From the NCBI GenBank assembly GCA_009827205.1, contig WUAK01000001.1, forward strand, positions 1-36,932: a stretch of 36,932 nt of DNA. Reading direction: 5' to 3'. This document shows, piece by piece, positions 1-7,830 of this stretch. Under the pieces are notes generated by a model. It was given only the letters and a program-made list of their open reading frames with translations, did no database searches and was not told where the DNA came from. Position numbers and translations under genes: made by a program. Origin of the DNA: Phycisphaeraceae bacterium. GTDB taxonomy: Bacteria; Planctomycetota; Phycisphaerae; Phycisphaerales; UBA1924. Position 1 is the stretch's first letter, and each line of letters opens with the position of its first letter.

Positions 1-670
1 GGAAGAGTTCGCCGTCTTCGCCGTAGAAGAGGCCTGTGCCGTCGGGTGCGGTGACCTGAGACGAGAAGGCGTATGAGAACGAGTCGACGCCCTGCGTGAA
101 CGGGTCGTCTGTGATCTGCGGCCCGGTGATGGTGGTGAAGCCGCCGCCTCCGTCGAAGTCGGACTGGTTGACGATGCGGAGCGTGCTGCCGACCTGAGAG
201 AGAGCGCTGTTGATGTACCAGTTGCTCATCAGGAAGTTGTTGACCTCACCCAAGAAGATGATGTTGCCGCCTGACTGGACAAACTCTCGCATCGCGGCGG
301 ATTCATCTGCTGTGAAGAAGAAGGAGGGTAATCCCACCACGAGCAGGTCCACGCCGTCGAGTGTCTGGGTATCGACATCGTTCCGAAAGACCGCTGAGTC
401 GACGCCCTGACCGGTGTAATAGTCGGAGAGCCCCTGGAATATGCTGGAGAAGATCGTGTTGCCCTGATCGTCATGGATGCGAGCGACCGACCCGCCGCCC
501 AGCAGGTTCATGAAGAACGCCCTGTTGCCCTCGTCGATTGGGGTGTCTCTCACACCTGACACAGGTTGCAAGAGGTTGAAATCCCCGGACAGAAACACGG
601 TCCCTTGCGCACTCGCGGGGGCACAAATGAGTAATCCAGCAACGCAACAGATCGGGGCTACACATCTCAT
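1..670 (-). CDS. Secreted protein, GATase/ThuA-like fold suspected (cut by left edge)
   Basis: The frame is open from an ATG at 668-670 to the left edge, giving at least 223 residues; the C-terminus lies outside the window. The N-terminus is a signal peptide (basic Met-Arg, hydrophobic run, cleavage near ASAQG). Around residues 105-140 a strand-turn-helix pattern (VDLLVVGLPSFFF, then AAMREFVQSGGNIIFLGE) resembles class I glutamine-amidotransferase-like or ThuA-type folds, where a line of this kind states that a file or date object is 'set aside'; here no catalytic triad can be assigned. It is probably a surface protein whose sorting tail is off the edge. A TATAAT box ends 6 nt before the ATG and there is no Shine-Dalgarno, so the mRNA may be leaderless. 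Function unknown. Confidence 0.7.
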   Translation of the reverse strand, partial: MRCVAPICCVAGLLICAPASAQGTVFLSGDFNLLQPVSGVRDTPIDEGNRAFFMNLLGGGSVARIHDDQGNTIFSSIFQGLSDYYTGQGVDSAVFRNDVDTQTLDGVDLLVVGLPSFFFTADESAAMREFVQSGGNIIFLGEVNNFLMSNWYINSALSQVGSTLRIVNQSDFDGGGGFTTITGPQITDDPFTQGVDSFSYAFSSQVTAPDGTGLFYGEDGELF

Positions 671-676
671 AACCGG

Positions 677-682
677 ATTATA
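677..682 (-). promoter_or_regulatory. -10 box TATAAT, 6 nt before a start codon
   Basis: On the minus strand TATAAT is followed by CCGGTT and then the ATG at 670. It is the consensus -10 at the spacing seen repeatedly in this window, predicting transcription from the A of the ATG. No convincing -35 was seen. Confidence 0.55.
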
Positions 683-724
683 CGAGTGAAAAGAGAATTG
701 CACAGCTATCTCTTCTCGATAGCT

Positions 725-883
725 CTACGGGCACCCCGCGTTGTAGTTTGCGATCCACGCTGTGAAGTCTGCGGGTGTGCAGGCGTTGTCGCCGTTCTGG
801 TCGCACTCGGGGAGGTTGTTGTTGAAGGCGTTGATCCAGGCGGTGAAGTCCGCCGGGGTGAGCATGCCGTCGTTGTTGACGTC
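725..883. repeat. Dockerin-coding direct repeat, copy 1
   Basis: 159 bp that match 2523-2681 at 156 positions. The three differences fall in third codon positions, so both copies encode the same 52 residues plus stop. Similarity stops abruptly at the GAC-GTC codons and at the stop codon, so only the dockerin cassette is shared. Confidence 0.9.
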
Positions 884-2305
884 TGCGACGCAGACGGTTC
901 CCATCTCGAGTCGCACGCGGTCTGGGAGGTAGAGAACGTTGTAGGCGGCTCCCCCGATGAGCTGCACGTTCGCGAATGTGCCCGTAACGCCTGTGTCTGT
1001 CGTGATGATGTCGATGAACTGACCGTCGGCGAGTCCGCCGAAGCCGTCGATGTTCTCGATGCGGAGTGTGCCGCCCGCGTTGAAGGCTCCGCCGTCGATG
1101 AGGTCGTACTCGCCCGGTGCAGTGCCCGCGATCTGGATGTGTACGCTGCCCGAGGCTGCGTTTGCGAGTGTCCGGTTGCTCGAGACGAAGATGGTCTGTG
1201 TCTCGTCGCCGGTGACGTCTGGGTGTCCGGGGCTGATGATGCCCTGGTTGGTAAGGTCGATGTTGAGCAGCCCGTTGCCGCTGATGGTGTGGTTGGTGCC
1301 GTTGGTTCGATTGGTGCTCGCACCCGAGACGATCATCTGTGCTCTGAATGAGAGCCCGACGGCGTTGAGGACGATCTCGCCGTTGCCATCGATGGTGTTG
1401 CTTGTCGAGGCCATGTTCATTGAAGCGGCGAAGGAGTCACCGTTTGGGTTGATGGAGACTGTGCCGTTGTTGATGAACGTGTTCTCGACGTTGAGTGTTT
1501 GGGTTGCCAGCACGTGTGCATCGCCGAGCAGCGTGACGCCGTCGATTGTTGCCGAGCCCGTGAAGACGCCCCCGCCGAAGCCCTCGATGGTGCCCCCGAC
1601 GATGGTGCCGCCGTTGGATTCTATGTTGCCCGCGTTCCCTCGGAGGACGCCCGAGGGCGACTGGGCGATGGTGATGTTGTTGATCTCGAGCACGCCTCCG
1701 CTGGTCGCGGACATGACGTTGTTGTTGGTCTTGTCGTTGAACGAGAGGGCGATCCGGCCACCGGCAGCATCGATGAGCCCGTTGTTGATGACGAAGATTC
1801 GGATCTGCCCGGTTCCCGCGATGGTATGACCTGGTCCGTGGTTGAGGATGTTGGTTTGCACACTCGGCAGAAGCAACGCGCCGCTGGTCGTAGCAGCGGC
1901 GTTGAGCACGATCGTTCCGCCGCCGGTGAGCGAGCTTGCCGGCGATTCGAACACGATCGATGAAGCCGAGGGTTGCGAATCGATGTTGACGACGACGTTT
2001 GCGTCGTTGATGAAGTCGCCGTCGATGCGCAGATCAAGACCCGGGTGGATGGCGACGGATGCGTCCGGGTTGGTGATGGTGAGGTTGCCTGAGGATGCAA
2101 CGCTGCCCTGGACCTGGATCGCGTAGGTGCCTGGCAGGCTGACGGTCACAGGGTCGCTGATGGTCGGGATTCCGACGGGGTTCCAGTTGCCCGGCGTGCT
2201 CCACTGCCCGCCGACGAGGCTGTTCCACTCGAGCTGCGCCTGCGCTGCGCTGGCAGTGGAAAGCAGGAAGCCCAGAACGATCACATTCTTGCCCGTAAGT
2301 TGCAT
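725..2305 (-). CDS. Secreted beta-helix protein with GC-type dockerin tail
   Basis: 526 aa. The ATG at 2303-2305 is chosen over upstream Mets because an AGAGGG Shine-Dalgarno lies about 9 nt before it and a clean signal peptide follows (cleavage near AAQA|Q). The middle is a long run of short beta-strand repeats rich in N, G, T and I (patterns such as GNLTITNPD, NGTVSINPNG, GNGEIVLNA), typical of autotransporter-like right-handed beta-helices. The last ~52 residues hold two calcium-loop repeats (DVNNDGMLTPADFTAW and DQNGDNACTPADFTAW) and end in NAGCP, the GC-type dockerin signature of Phycisphaerae. It is probably exported and anchored by that tail. The neighbour upstream in transcription has an identical tail. 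Ligand and role are unknown. Confidence 0.85.
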   Translation of the reverse strand: MQLTGKNVIVLGFLLSTASAAQAQLEWNSLVGGQWSTPGNWNPVGIPTISDPVTVSLPGTYAIQVQGSVASSGNLTITNPDASVAIHPGLDLRIDGDFINDANVVVNIDSQPSASSIVFESPASSLTGGGTIVLNAAATTSGALLLPSVQTNILNHGPGHTIAGTGQIRIFVINNGLIDAAGGRIALSFNDKTNNNVMSATSGGVLEINNITIAQSPSGVLRGNAGNIESNGGTIVGGTIEGFGGGVFTGSATIDGVTLLGDAHVLATQTLNVENTFINNGTVSINPNGDSFAASMNMASTSNTIDGNGEIVLNAVGLSFRAQMIVSGASTNRTNGTNHTISGNGLLNIDLTNQGIISPGHPDVTGDETQTIFVSSNRTLANAASGSVHIQIAGTAPGEYDLIDGGAFNAGGTLRIENIDGFGGLADGQFIDIITTDTGVTGTFANVQLIGGAAYNVLYLPDRVRLEMGTVCVADVNNDGMLTPADFTAWINAFNNNLPECDQNGDNACTPADFTAWIANYNAGCP

Positions 2306-2522
2306 GGCGCACATCCCTCTCTCTGCGTACAAAGTGCTCGAGCGAGACGCACAACTGGCCACGGTTCGCTCAGTTCGTAAGGTACAAGATCAGAATGCGC
2401 AAACAGAACAGAAATCGACATCGAGGGCTACAAATTGCACTCAACGTGTGATAATGCCCCAGAATGAAGACTCACCGCGTCCTTGCTGCGAGGAAAATGC
2501 AACAAGAGCGGCCGGCCAAGCC

Positions 2523-2681
2523 CTACGGGCACCCCGCGTTGTAGTTTGCGATCCACGCGGTGAAGTCGGCGGGTGTGCAGGCGTTGTCGCCGTTCTGGTC
2601 GCACTCGGGGAGGTTGTTGTTGAAGGCGTTGATCCAGGCGGTGAAGTCTGCCGGGGTGAGCATGCCGTCGTTGTTGACGTC
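2523..2681. repeat. Dockerin-coding direct repeat, copy 2
   Basis: 159 bp, 156 identical to 725-883, with only synonymous differences. It occupies the 3' end of the second dockerin gene in the same orientation as copy 1, 1.8 kb away. Such identity between otherwise unrelated proteins suggests recent cassette duplication or gene conversion. Confidence 0.9.
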
Positions 2682-4247
2682 GGGGAGGCAGTCGGTTGGT
2701 GTTGTGCCCTGGAACTCGGCAGCGCCGATGTCGACGACGATGCTGGTGCCGTCGGGGATTCCTGTGTCGGGTGTGCCCGTGTCGTCACGGAAGCGTGGCT
2801 GGTTGTAGATGTCGAGGTTGACCAATGGTCCGACGTAAAGGCTGTTGCCGGCGTCGATTGCTGGTGAACCTGGCTGGAGTCTGACGTTGTCGTCGGTGTT
2901 GCCGTAGACGTTGTCGGGCCCGTCTGCGTCGACGAAGTCCGGGTTTGCCGAGGAGCTGTTTGTGTCGACGACGAGGTTCCCGCCTCCGATGCCCAGGTGC
3001 TCGATGATGCACCGGTCAGCGGTGACGACGACCCCGAATGGGACGAAGACCTGCGTGCGTTCCTCGGGGAAGTTTGTGGTGGTGAAGTTGTCGTAGATGA
3101 TCGTGTTTCGCAGGCCCAGCGGGCTTTGCTGCGCGTTGATCGCCCCGGATGTCGGTGCTCCCGAGGAGTTGCCGACGATCGTGGAACCCGTGATGATGAG
3201 ATTCTCCTCGCCGAGCTTGGAGATGGCTCCGCCCTGGCCCGCCCCGCTGTTTCCGATCAGCAGCGAGCTCTGGATATTGACCGAGTCCGTCGATACATCC
3301 ATGTCCGTCACGACTGCACCGGCGCTCTGGGTCAGACTTGTGGATGAGTTGGAGCGCATGACTGTGTCGCGGATTTCATGGTCGCCCCGTCCGAGATAGA
3401 GGATGCCGCCTGTTTGGCGTGCTTCGTTGAGGAGGAACTCGCAGTCGTCAAACTCAGAGAAAGAGGTTGGGCCCGAGAGCGAGACGAGCACGCAAGCCAG
3501 GCGCTGACTCGTCGTGTTCCTTGAGAACTGTGTGTCCACGACCGAGTGGATGTTGTCGCCGAGCAGTTCGAGCGCCATCGATTGGTTGTCCACGTACACG
3601 CAGTCATCGACGACCAGCGGCACGCTTGAACTTACAGCCGACAAACCGAGGTTGTCCTGGATTCTGCAGTCTTCTAGCCTGGCAAAGTTCGAACCCGAAC
3701 CACCGAGAAAGAGCGCTGTGCCGCCAAGATCAGCCGAGCACAGCTCGATGGTGACGTTTCGGATCGTCGGCGTGGCATCCGACCCGAAGATCCCGGCGCC
3801 GCGCCTCTGGGCGGTCAAGGTCCCGTCGGCGAGGCCCTTGGTCACGACAAAGCCGTCGAGGATCGTCCCGATGTCGGCACCGGTTTCGATCGTGACAACG
3901 GTGTACAGGTTCCCGGCGCCGTTGAGTTCGGTGATGTTGGAATCGGGGTCTCGCTGTGATCGGAGTCGCTCGTCCCCGATGAATCCGCCGTAAACCTCGA
4001 CACCGTCCTTGATCAGGAAGGTCGCGTCACGACCGGCGGGTGTGTCGGGAATATATGAGCCTCTTGCAACCCAGATTTCGTCTGTCGCGGTCGCGGCTGC
4101 CAGCGCATCCGTGAGCGAGTCGAACGCATCGTTCCAGCTCGACCCGTTGCCGGGGCTGGCAACGTTCAGATTAACGTGCAGCACATCCGCCGAGGCGGTG
4201 CCAGAAACAAGACCCAAAGCGATGAACTGCGTGAATGTGCGAAGCAT
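2523..4247 (-). CDS. Secreted parallel beta-helix protein with GC-type dockerin tail
   Basis: 574 aa from the ATG at 4245-4247, which is preceded by a GGGGAT Shine-Dalgarno-like stretch and followed by a signal peptide (cleavage near ASAD). Residues ~20-110 match the opening of polymorphic outer-membrane-type beta-helix proteins (GNGSSWNDAFDSLTDAL, then VYGGFIGDE). Residues ~110-450 are short beta-helix turns. Residues ~455-490 carry the NPDFVDADG...LQPGSPAIDAGN pattern of the choice-of-anchor Q type. The final 52 residues are the GC-type dockerin, identical in protein sequence to that of the gene at 725-2305. It is likely a surface-exposed adhesin or polysaccharide-interacting protein; no catalytic residues can be assigned. 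Confidence 0.85.
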   Translation of the reverse strand: MLRTFTQFIALGLVSGTASADVLHVNLNVASPGNGSSWNDAFDSLTDALAAATATDEIWVARGSYIPDTPAGRDATFLIKDGVEVYGGFIGDERLRSQRDPDSNITELNGAGNLYTVVTIETGADIGTILDGFVVTKGLADGTLTAQRRGAGIFGSDATPTIRNVTIELCSADLGGTALFLGGSGSNFARLEDCRIQDNLGLSAVSSSVPLVVDDCVYVDNQSMALELLGDNIHSVVDTQFSRNTTSQRLACVLVSLSGPTSFSEFDDCEFLLNEARQTGGILYLGRGDHEIRDTVMRSNSSTSLTQSAGAVVTDMDVSTDSVNIQSSLLIGNSGAGQGGAISKLGEENLIITGSTIVGNSSGAPTSGAINAQQSPLGLRNTIIYDNFTTTNFPEERTQVFVPFGVVVTADRCIIEHLGIGGGNLVVDTNSSSANPDFVDADGPDNVYGNTDDNVRLQPGSPAIDAGNSLYVGPLVNLDIYNQPRFRDDTGTPDTGIPDGTSIVVDIGAAEFQGTTPTDCLPDVNNDGMLTPADFTAWINAFNNNLPECDQNGDNACTPADFTAWIANYNAGCP

Positions 4248-4358
4248 GCGATCTATCCCCCTGCTGTTGTGATGCGCCACACTACCAGAGGAAGCCGGCA
4301 GATCAAAGCGGTTCGGTCCGACTATTGGGCATTCCCGAAGCCAATCTCCGTTTCCAGA

Positions 4359-4541
4359 TCAGCACCCGAGGTTGTAGTACGCGGTGCCGGGTGACACACC
4401 CGGGTACGCCGAGGGGTCGACGTTCGCCAGCACGCCCGACGCCTCGAGCGTGAACGGCACCACCTGCGCCCGCGCCTCGCAGGCGACCGAACCCAGCGAG
4501 CACACAACAACAGCAATCAGAACAGCAAACACACGCGGCAT
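4359..4541 (-). CDS. Small secreted protein ending in Gly-Cys (possible truncated gene)
   Basis: 60 aa, from the ATG at 4539-4541 with a GGGGG stretch 8-13 nt upstream and a TACCCT -10 candidate at 4572-4577. A signal peptide (MPRVFAVLIAVVVCSLGS, cleavage near ARAQ) is followed by only ~34 residues. The first mature residues (VPFTLEASGVLANVDP, then GVSPG) look like the first strands of a beta-sandwich found in longer planctomycete PEP-CTERM proteins. The product ends YYNLGC, recalling the NYNAGC end of the dockerin proteins next door. Either it is a genuine minimal secreted peptide or the N-terminal stub of a truncated gene. Function unknown. Confidence 0.5.
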   Translation of the reverse strand: MPRVFAVLIAVVVCSLGSVACEARAQVVPFTLEASGVLANVDPSAYPGVSPGTAYYNLGC

Positions 4542-4617
4542 GGCTTGAACCCCCAGAGTTGAGATGTGTTCAGGGTACTTGGGTTGGGGGTGAACGGAAG
4601 GGGTTGGGGAAGGCAAG

Positions 4618-4663
4618 TTGCAAGGGGGCCAGGGGTGTATATGAAGAGTTGACCCCCTTGCGA
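4618..4663. repeat. Imperfect hairpin, element A
   Basis: The arms share the core GCAAGGGGG / CCCCCTTGC, with an 18-nt loop. It begins 12 nt beyond the stop codon of the double-CXXC gene, on its 3' side, and is related in sequence to the perfect hairpin at 5383-5428. It could be a terminator, but no T-run follows on the minus strand. Confidence 0.6.
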
Positions 4664-4675
4664 CAAGTGCACGCG

Positions 4676-5341
4676 TCAACGCAGCAGGTCCGGAGGCCAG
4701 TCTTTGCTGTGCGGGTCGATGCTTCTTGATTTCGTCGGACCGATATCGATCGTTCTGAAGTAAACACCTTTCCACTTTTCCTGTCGCGCGATCTCGATCA
4801 CGCGTCGGGTCACGTACAACCCCACCTGCCCGAACGGTCGGAAGTTGAAGAAATCTGACTGATCCCAGTCGAAGCTCGCATCGTCGAGCACCATCTGGTC
4901 GGGCTCGCGATAGCCGTTGGTGAACTTGTGACACTCGGGGCAGAACTCCGAGCCGCCCAGCCCGCTGGCTTCGATATCGAGCCGGCCCCAGTGCTCCTGG
5001 GCGCTCGCGAGCGCGTAGAGCTTTGGGAGCCTGAGCTTCAGATGCCACGGCACACGATTGAGCATTGCGGGATAGGCGACCCATCCGCGCACGCCGTGTT
5101 TCTTGAGCCCTTTGATAACACGAGGCGTGACGCAGATGCACCCCCCCCAGCCGAACCCTATGAAGTCATTGATGCGCCATCCACACGTGTGCGTGAAGAC
5201 GGCGTTCTTGCCGTAGACCTCGTACGTGCGATCGCATGTGCTGCACTGATACTGACAGGCGGGGAATAGGTAGGTATCACCGTAGACAAGCGGGTCGAAC
5301 CGCGAGCCGCACTCGGCAGATATACGAAAGAGTGTGTGCAT
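4676..5341 (-). CDS. Double-CXXC protein of unknown function
   Basis: 221 aa from the ATG at 5339-5341. Two zinc-finger-type pairs are visible: CSTC near residue 32 and CPEC near 133. No signal peptide or membrane segment is evident, so it is probably cytoplasmic. The two-CXXC layout recalls the Myxococcus double-CXXCG family, some members of which are immunity proteins (SitI6 type). Here the motifs lack the following Gly, so this link is weak inference. A TACCCT box lies exactly 6 nt before the ATG and no Shine-Dalgarno is present, so the transcript may be leaderless. The gene is bracketed by the related hairpins at 4618 and 5383 and sits next to an orphan RepA-like ATPase, which suggests accessory DNA. 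No toxin gene is adjacent. Confidence 0.65.
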   Translation of the reverse strand: MHTLFRISAECGSRFDPLVYGDTYLFPACQYQCSTCDRTYEVYGKNAVFTHTCGWRINDFIGFGWGGCICVTPRVIKGLKKHGVRGWVAYPAMLNRVPWHLKLRLPKLYALASAQEHWGRLDIEASGLGGSEFCPECHKFTNGYREPDQMVLDDASFDWDQSDFFNFRPFGQVGLYVTRRVIEIARQEKWKGVYFRTIDIGPTKSRSIDPHSKDWPPDLLR

Positions 5342-5347
5342 GTTGGG

Positions 5348-5353
5348 AGGGTA
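5348..5353 (-). promoter_or_regulatory. -10 box TACCCT, 6 nt before a start codon
   Basis: On the minus strand TACCCT-CCCAAC-ATG. The upstream 20 nt contain no Shine-Dalgarno. This is the same geometry as at 7819, 27530 and other sites. Confidence 0.5.
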
Positions 5354-5382
5354 TGGGATTTTGGGGTTGAGAGAATGGGAAG

Positions 5383-5428
5383 TCGCAAGGGGGTCAGGTG
5401 TGTGCGTGCACACCTGACCCCCTTGCGA
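5383..5428. repeat. Perfect 20-bp inverted repeat, element B
   Basis: The arms 5383-5402 and 5409-5428 are exact reverse complements with a 6-nt loop. It starts 4 nt past the stop codon of the RepA-like ATPase gene, so it may end that transcript, but no poly-T follows. It shares GCAAGGGGGTCA-type arms with element A at 4618-4663. Confidence 0.85.
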
Positions 5429-5432
5429 ATGT

Positions 5433-6521
5433 TCACAACCCGAGCGACCAGCACCATGTGCCCTCGCCGTCGTTGCCTTGGGATTGACGATCGCTTCTCA
5501 CCCCAAGCTTCCGCTTCGCACGCTTGAGCGTGATCTTGCTTATCCCAACCTCCCCCGCCATCCGATTGATGTCCTTCGCACCCATCGCCCCATCCTTCAG
5601 CGTCTCCTTCAGCCACGCGATGGCTTCGTCCAGCTCGCCCGGCTGGTCGGATTCGCCCGTCGGTTCCAGGTCTTCGAGCGTCACCGGGTTCGGATCGATC
5701 TCGTACTCGACCGTCGGTCCGAGCGCATCCTCGCGCTGCACGATCTTGTAGCGAAGCCCGGGCGCGCCGCCCGAGATGTTGCTCTTGATCGGCGCCAGCA
5801 CGCGGCTGTCGGGCTTGTTCGGGTCCTTGGCGACGAGCCAGGCCATCCGAGCCGCGGCTGTGAACGCCAGGCTCCCCATCGTCCGGTACTGCGCCTTCGT
5901 CTGCGTCGACTTGTTCAGGTGCGTCACGCACAGAATGCACACCCGCATCGACGCGGCGACCCTCGACAGCAGGTGCAGCACCCTGCGCACGTCCGCGTTG
6001 CTGTTGGCGTCCGTGTTGCCGAGGTACGCGGTGATCGGGTCGATGATGACGAGCCCCGGGTTGTCCATGCACTTGAGCGCGCGCCAGATCGCCATCGCGT
6101 CGCGGTCGAGCCTCATCTGACCCGAGACCTCCCCGAACCGGACGCCCGTCATCATGTGCACGTGGTTCAGGTTCGCGCCCGCGTCCTCGAGCCTCGGGCG
6201 GATCGTGTCGCCCGGGTCGTCCTCGGCGGACAATATGATCACATCGCGGGGCGTGTGCCTGGGCGCGCGCTCCAGGGCATCGACGCGCGACTGGTCGTCT
6301 TCGTCGGGCAGCGGGTGCCCGGCGCTCAGCCTCGCCGCGATGTCCATCGTCAGGAAGCTCTTGCCCAGCCCCGGGTCGCCCGCGACGGTCACGAGCTTGC
6401 CAGCCGGGAGCCGACCGGGCCAGATCCACTCGATCTCTTCCCGCTGGATGTCGAAGACGCGTGTGAGCTCGGGCACGCCGTCGTACGATCGGCCCGATCC
6501 GTGGTGATGATTGCCCTGCAT
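5433..6521 (-). CDS. RepA-like AAA ATPase (RecA fold) with C-terminal HTH
   Basis: 362 aa. The ATG at 6519-6521 has an AGAGGGG Shine-Dalgarno. Walker A is GDPGLGKS (48-55), Walker B is LVIID (157-161), and a sensor-type CVTHLNK follows (198-204). Together these mark the RecA/KaiC-like hexameric ATPases of the RepA type found in plasmids, phages and integrated elements. Residues ~311-345 (KDINRMAGEVGISKITLKRA) look like a helix-turn-helix, as in other RepA-like proteins that end with a small DNA-binding domain. No primase, integrase or phage gene is adjacent, so it is an orphan here. It probably acts as a helicase or DNA-loading ATPase; the target is unknown. Confidence 0.85.
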   Translation of the reverse strand: MQGNHHHGSGRSYDGVPELTRVFDIQREEIEWIWPGRLPAGKLVTVAGDPGLGKSFLTMDIAARLSAGHPLPDEDDQSRVDALERAPRHTPRDVIILSAEDDPGDTIRPRLEDAGANLNHVHMMTGVRFGEVSGQMRLDRDAMAIWRALKCMDNPGLVIIDPITAYLGNTDANSNADVRRVLHLLSRVAASMRVCILCVTHLNKSTQTKAQYRTMGSLAFTAAARMAWLVAKDPNKPDSRVLAPIKSNISGGAPGLRYKIVQREDALGPTVEYEIDPNPVTLEDLEPTGESDQPGELDEAIAWLKETLKDGAMGAKDINRMAGEVGISKITLKRAKRKLGVRSDRQSQGNDGEGTWCWSLGL

Positions 6522-6600
6522 GTGAATCCCCTCTGCGCTCGGCGCTCTGTGTCAGAGGACGAACCACACGCCCTCTATAAAACCGGCGCCCGGTCACATC

Positions 6601-6743
6601 TGTGCGCACAACCGCGCGCACACAAACCCGGACATGCGCGCAACAGCATGCGGGGCAAGGACTAGAAAAATCGCAGATTCCGCACAACGCGGTTTCGGGG
6701 CGGCGTCCACGCGTGCGCACAGGACGCGCCGCTGCGCGCACAG
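6601..6743. repeat. Cluster of GCGCAC-centred words
   Basis: Five related words lie in 143 bp upstream of the RepA-like gene: TGTGCGCACA at 6601-6610 (a perfect palindrome), CGCGCGCACACA at 6613-6624, TGCGCGCAAC at 6635-6644, GTGCGCACA at 6713-6721 and TGCGCGCACAG at 6733-6743. They could be binding sites (operator or iteron-like). In GC-rich DNA such words also arise by chance, so the call is tentative. Confidence 0.35.
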
Positions 6744-6808
6744 CGAGCGGGTTTAGTAAAACAAATACCCTTGCGAACCGCCAGCCCACCCACCTCGTCC
6801 AACCGGAC

Positions 6809-7792
6809 ATGAAGCCCGCACTCATCGCAGCCGCGTTTGCCATCATCGCCCCGACCACCCTCGCCCAGCCTCTGCCCGAGCGGCTGGACTTCTCGCAGAT
6901 CAGCCCGAGCTACGAGCTGTACCCATCGGTCGAGATGCAGACCTGGTCGATCCCGGGCCCGCACGAGACGGACTGGATCATCGCCTACGACCAGACGCCG
7001 CTGGTCAAGGACTGGCCAAGCTTCGAGATCAGGCTCATCAACCGGGGCAGGCCCGTGCGCGCGCTGCCCGCCAAGGCCGACTCTCTGCCGTCGGTCGTCT
7101 ACGAACTCACCAAGCCCGACGGGACCACGATCAAGAGCGAACCCCAGCGCCAACCAATCTACGTCTACCAGCACGGCACGAACGAGGGCCGCATCGACAC
7201 CAATACCCCGATCCTCCGCGCGAACGCCAAACTTCATTCCCTCTTCGGCGAACTCAATCCGGGCCAGCACACACTCACCGTGCACATCGACGCCGCGGCT
7301 GCGCTCAAACGCGCACGCGACGGGCACACCATCAACGACCGCCTCACCACCAGCACGCCGAAGCTCCGCTTCACGGTCATCGACAAAGAGCCGGGCGAAC
7401 TCGAAGAACACCACATGCTCGTGAATGTCACCGACCTCGACAACGGCGGTCTGCAGGCCAAGCTCGTCAACCCGTTCGATGAGCCGCTGACGCTCTGGGC
7501 CGACCTCGGGTTCCAGAGCCAGGACGAATTCCCCGACGACCACGCTTTCTTCGCGTACAACGGCATCGAGCGCTTCACCGAAAGAGGCTGGCTCGTCATG
7601 AACAACATCGGGTACTGCGGCACTGGCATGGGCATGATCACCATCGAGCCCGGCGACGCCGTCACGCTCAGCCTCCACACCTTTCCAACTGTGGGCGGGT
7701 TCACCCGCGCGTGCGTCACCGCGATGCGCCCCGACGGCACATCGGTGAAGTTCTACACAGAGCCCATGCACAGGCCTGACCCTGAGGGATAA
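6809..7792 (+). CDS. Secreted protein of unknown function
   Basis: 327 aa from the ATG at 6809, where a typical signal peptide begins (MKPALIAAAFAIIAPTTLAQ). Longer upstream readings of the frame are Arg/Thr-rich and not signal-like. The mature part is beta-rich and has no transmembrane segment or sorting tail. Patterns such as PSFEIRLINRGRPV, then LTVHIDAAAAL and LVNPFDEPLTLWADLG, suggest two immunoglobulin-like beta-sandwich regions. I do not recognise a family. No Shine-Dalgarno is visible. It is divergent from the RepA-like gene and followed by the lipoprotein at 7831. Confidence 0.75.
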   Translation: MKPALIAAAFAIIAPTTLAQPLPERLDFSQISPSYELYPSVEMQTWSIPGPHETDWIIAYDQTPLVKDWPSFEIRLINRGRPVRALPAKADSLPSVVYELTKPDGTTIKSEPQRQPIYVYQHGTNEGRIDTNTPILRANAKLHSLFGELNPGQHTLTVHIDAAAALKRARDGHTINDRLTTSTPKLRFTVIDKEPGELEEHHMLVNVTDLDNGGLQAKLVNPFDEPLTLWADLGFQSQDEFPDDHAFFAYNGIERFTERGWLVMNNIGYCGTGMGMITIEPGDAVTLSLHTFPTVGGFTRACVTAMRPDGTSVKFYTEPMHRPDPEG

Positions 7793-7818
7793 ACGCTCAC
7801 ACCGCGAGTAAGCCGCCC

Positions 7819-7824
7819 TACCCT
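7819..7824 (+). promoter_or_regulatory. -10 box TACCCT, 6 nt before a start codon
   Basis: TACCCT-CCCCGC-ATG (start at 7831) with no Shine-Dalgarno; predicted leaderless start. Confidence 0.5.
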
Positions 7825-7830
7825 CCCCGC

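Noticed and set aside
5158..6858. Long minus-strand open frame (566 codons) overlapping the RepA-like gene
   Set aside because: It is Arg/Ala/Pro-rich without domain signals, and the overlapping frame encodes a clear AAA ATPase; long shadow frames are normal in GC-rich DNA.
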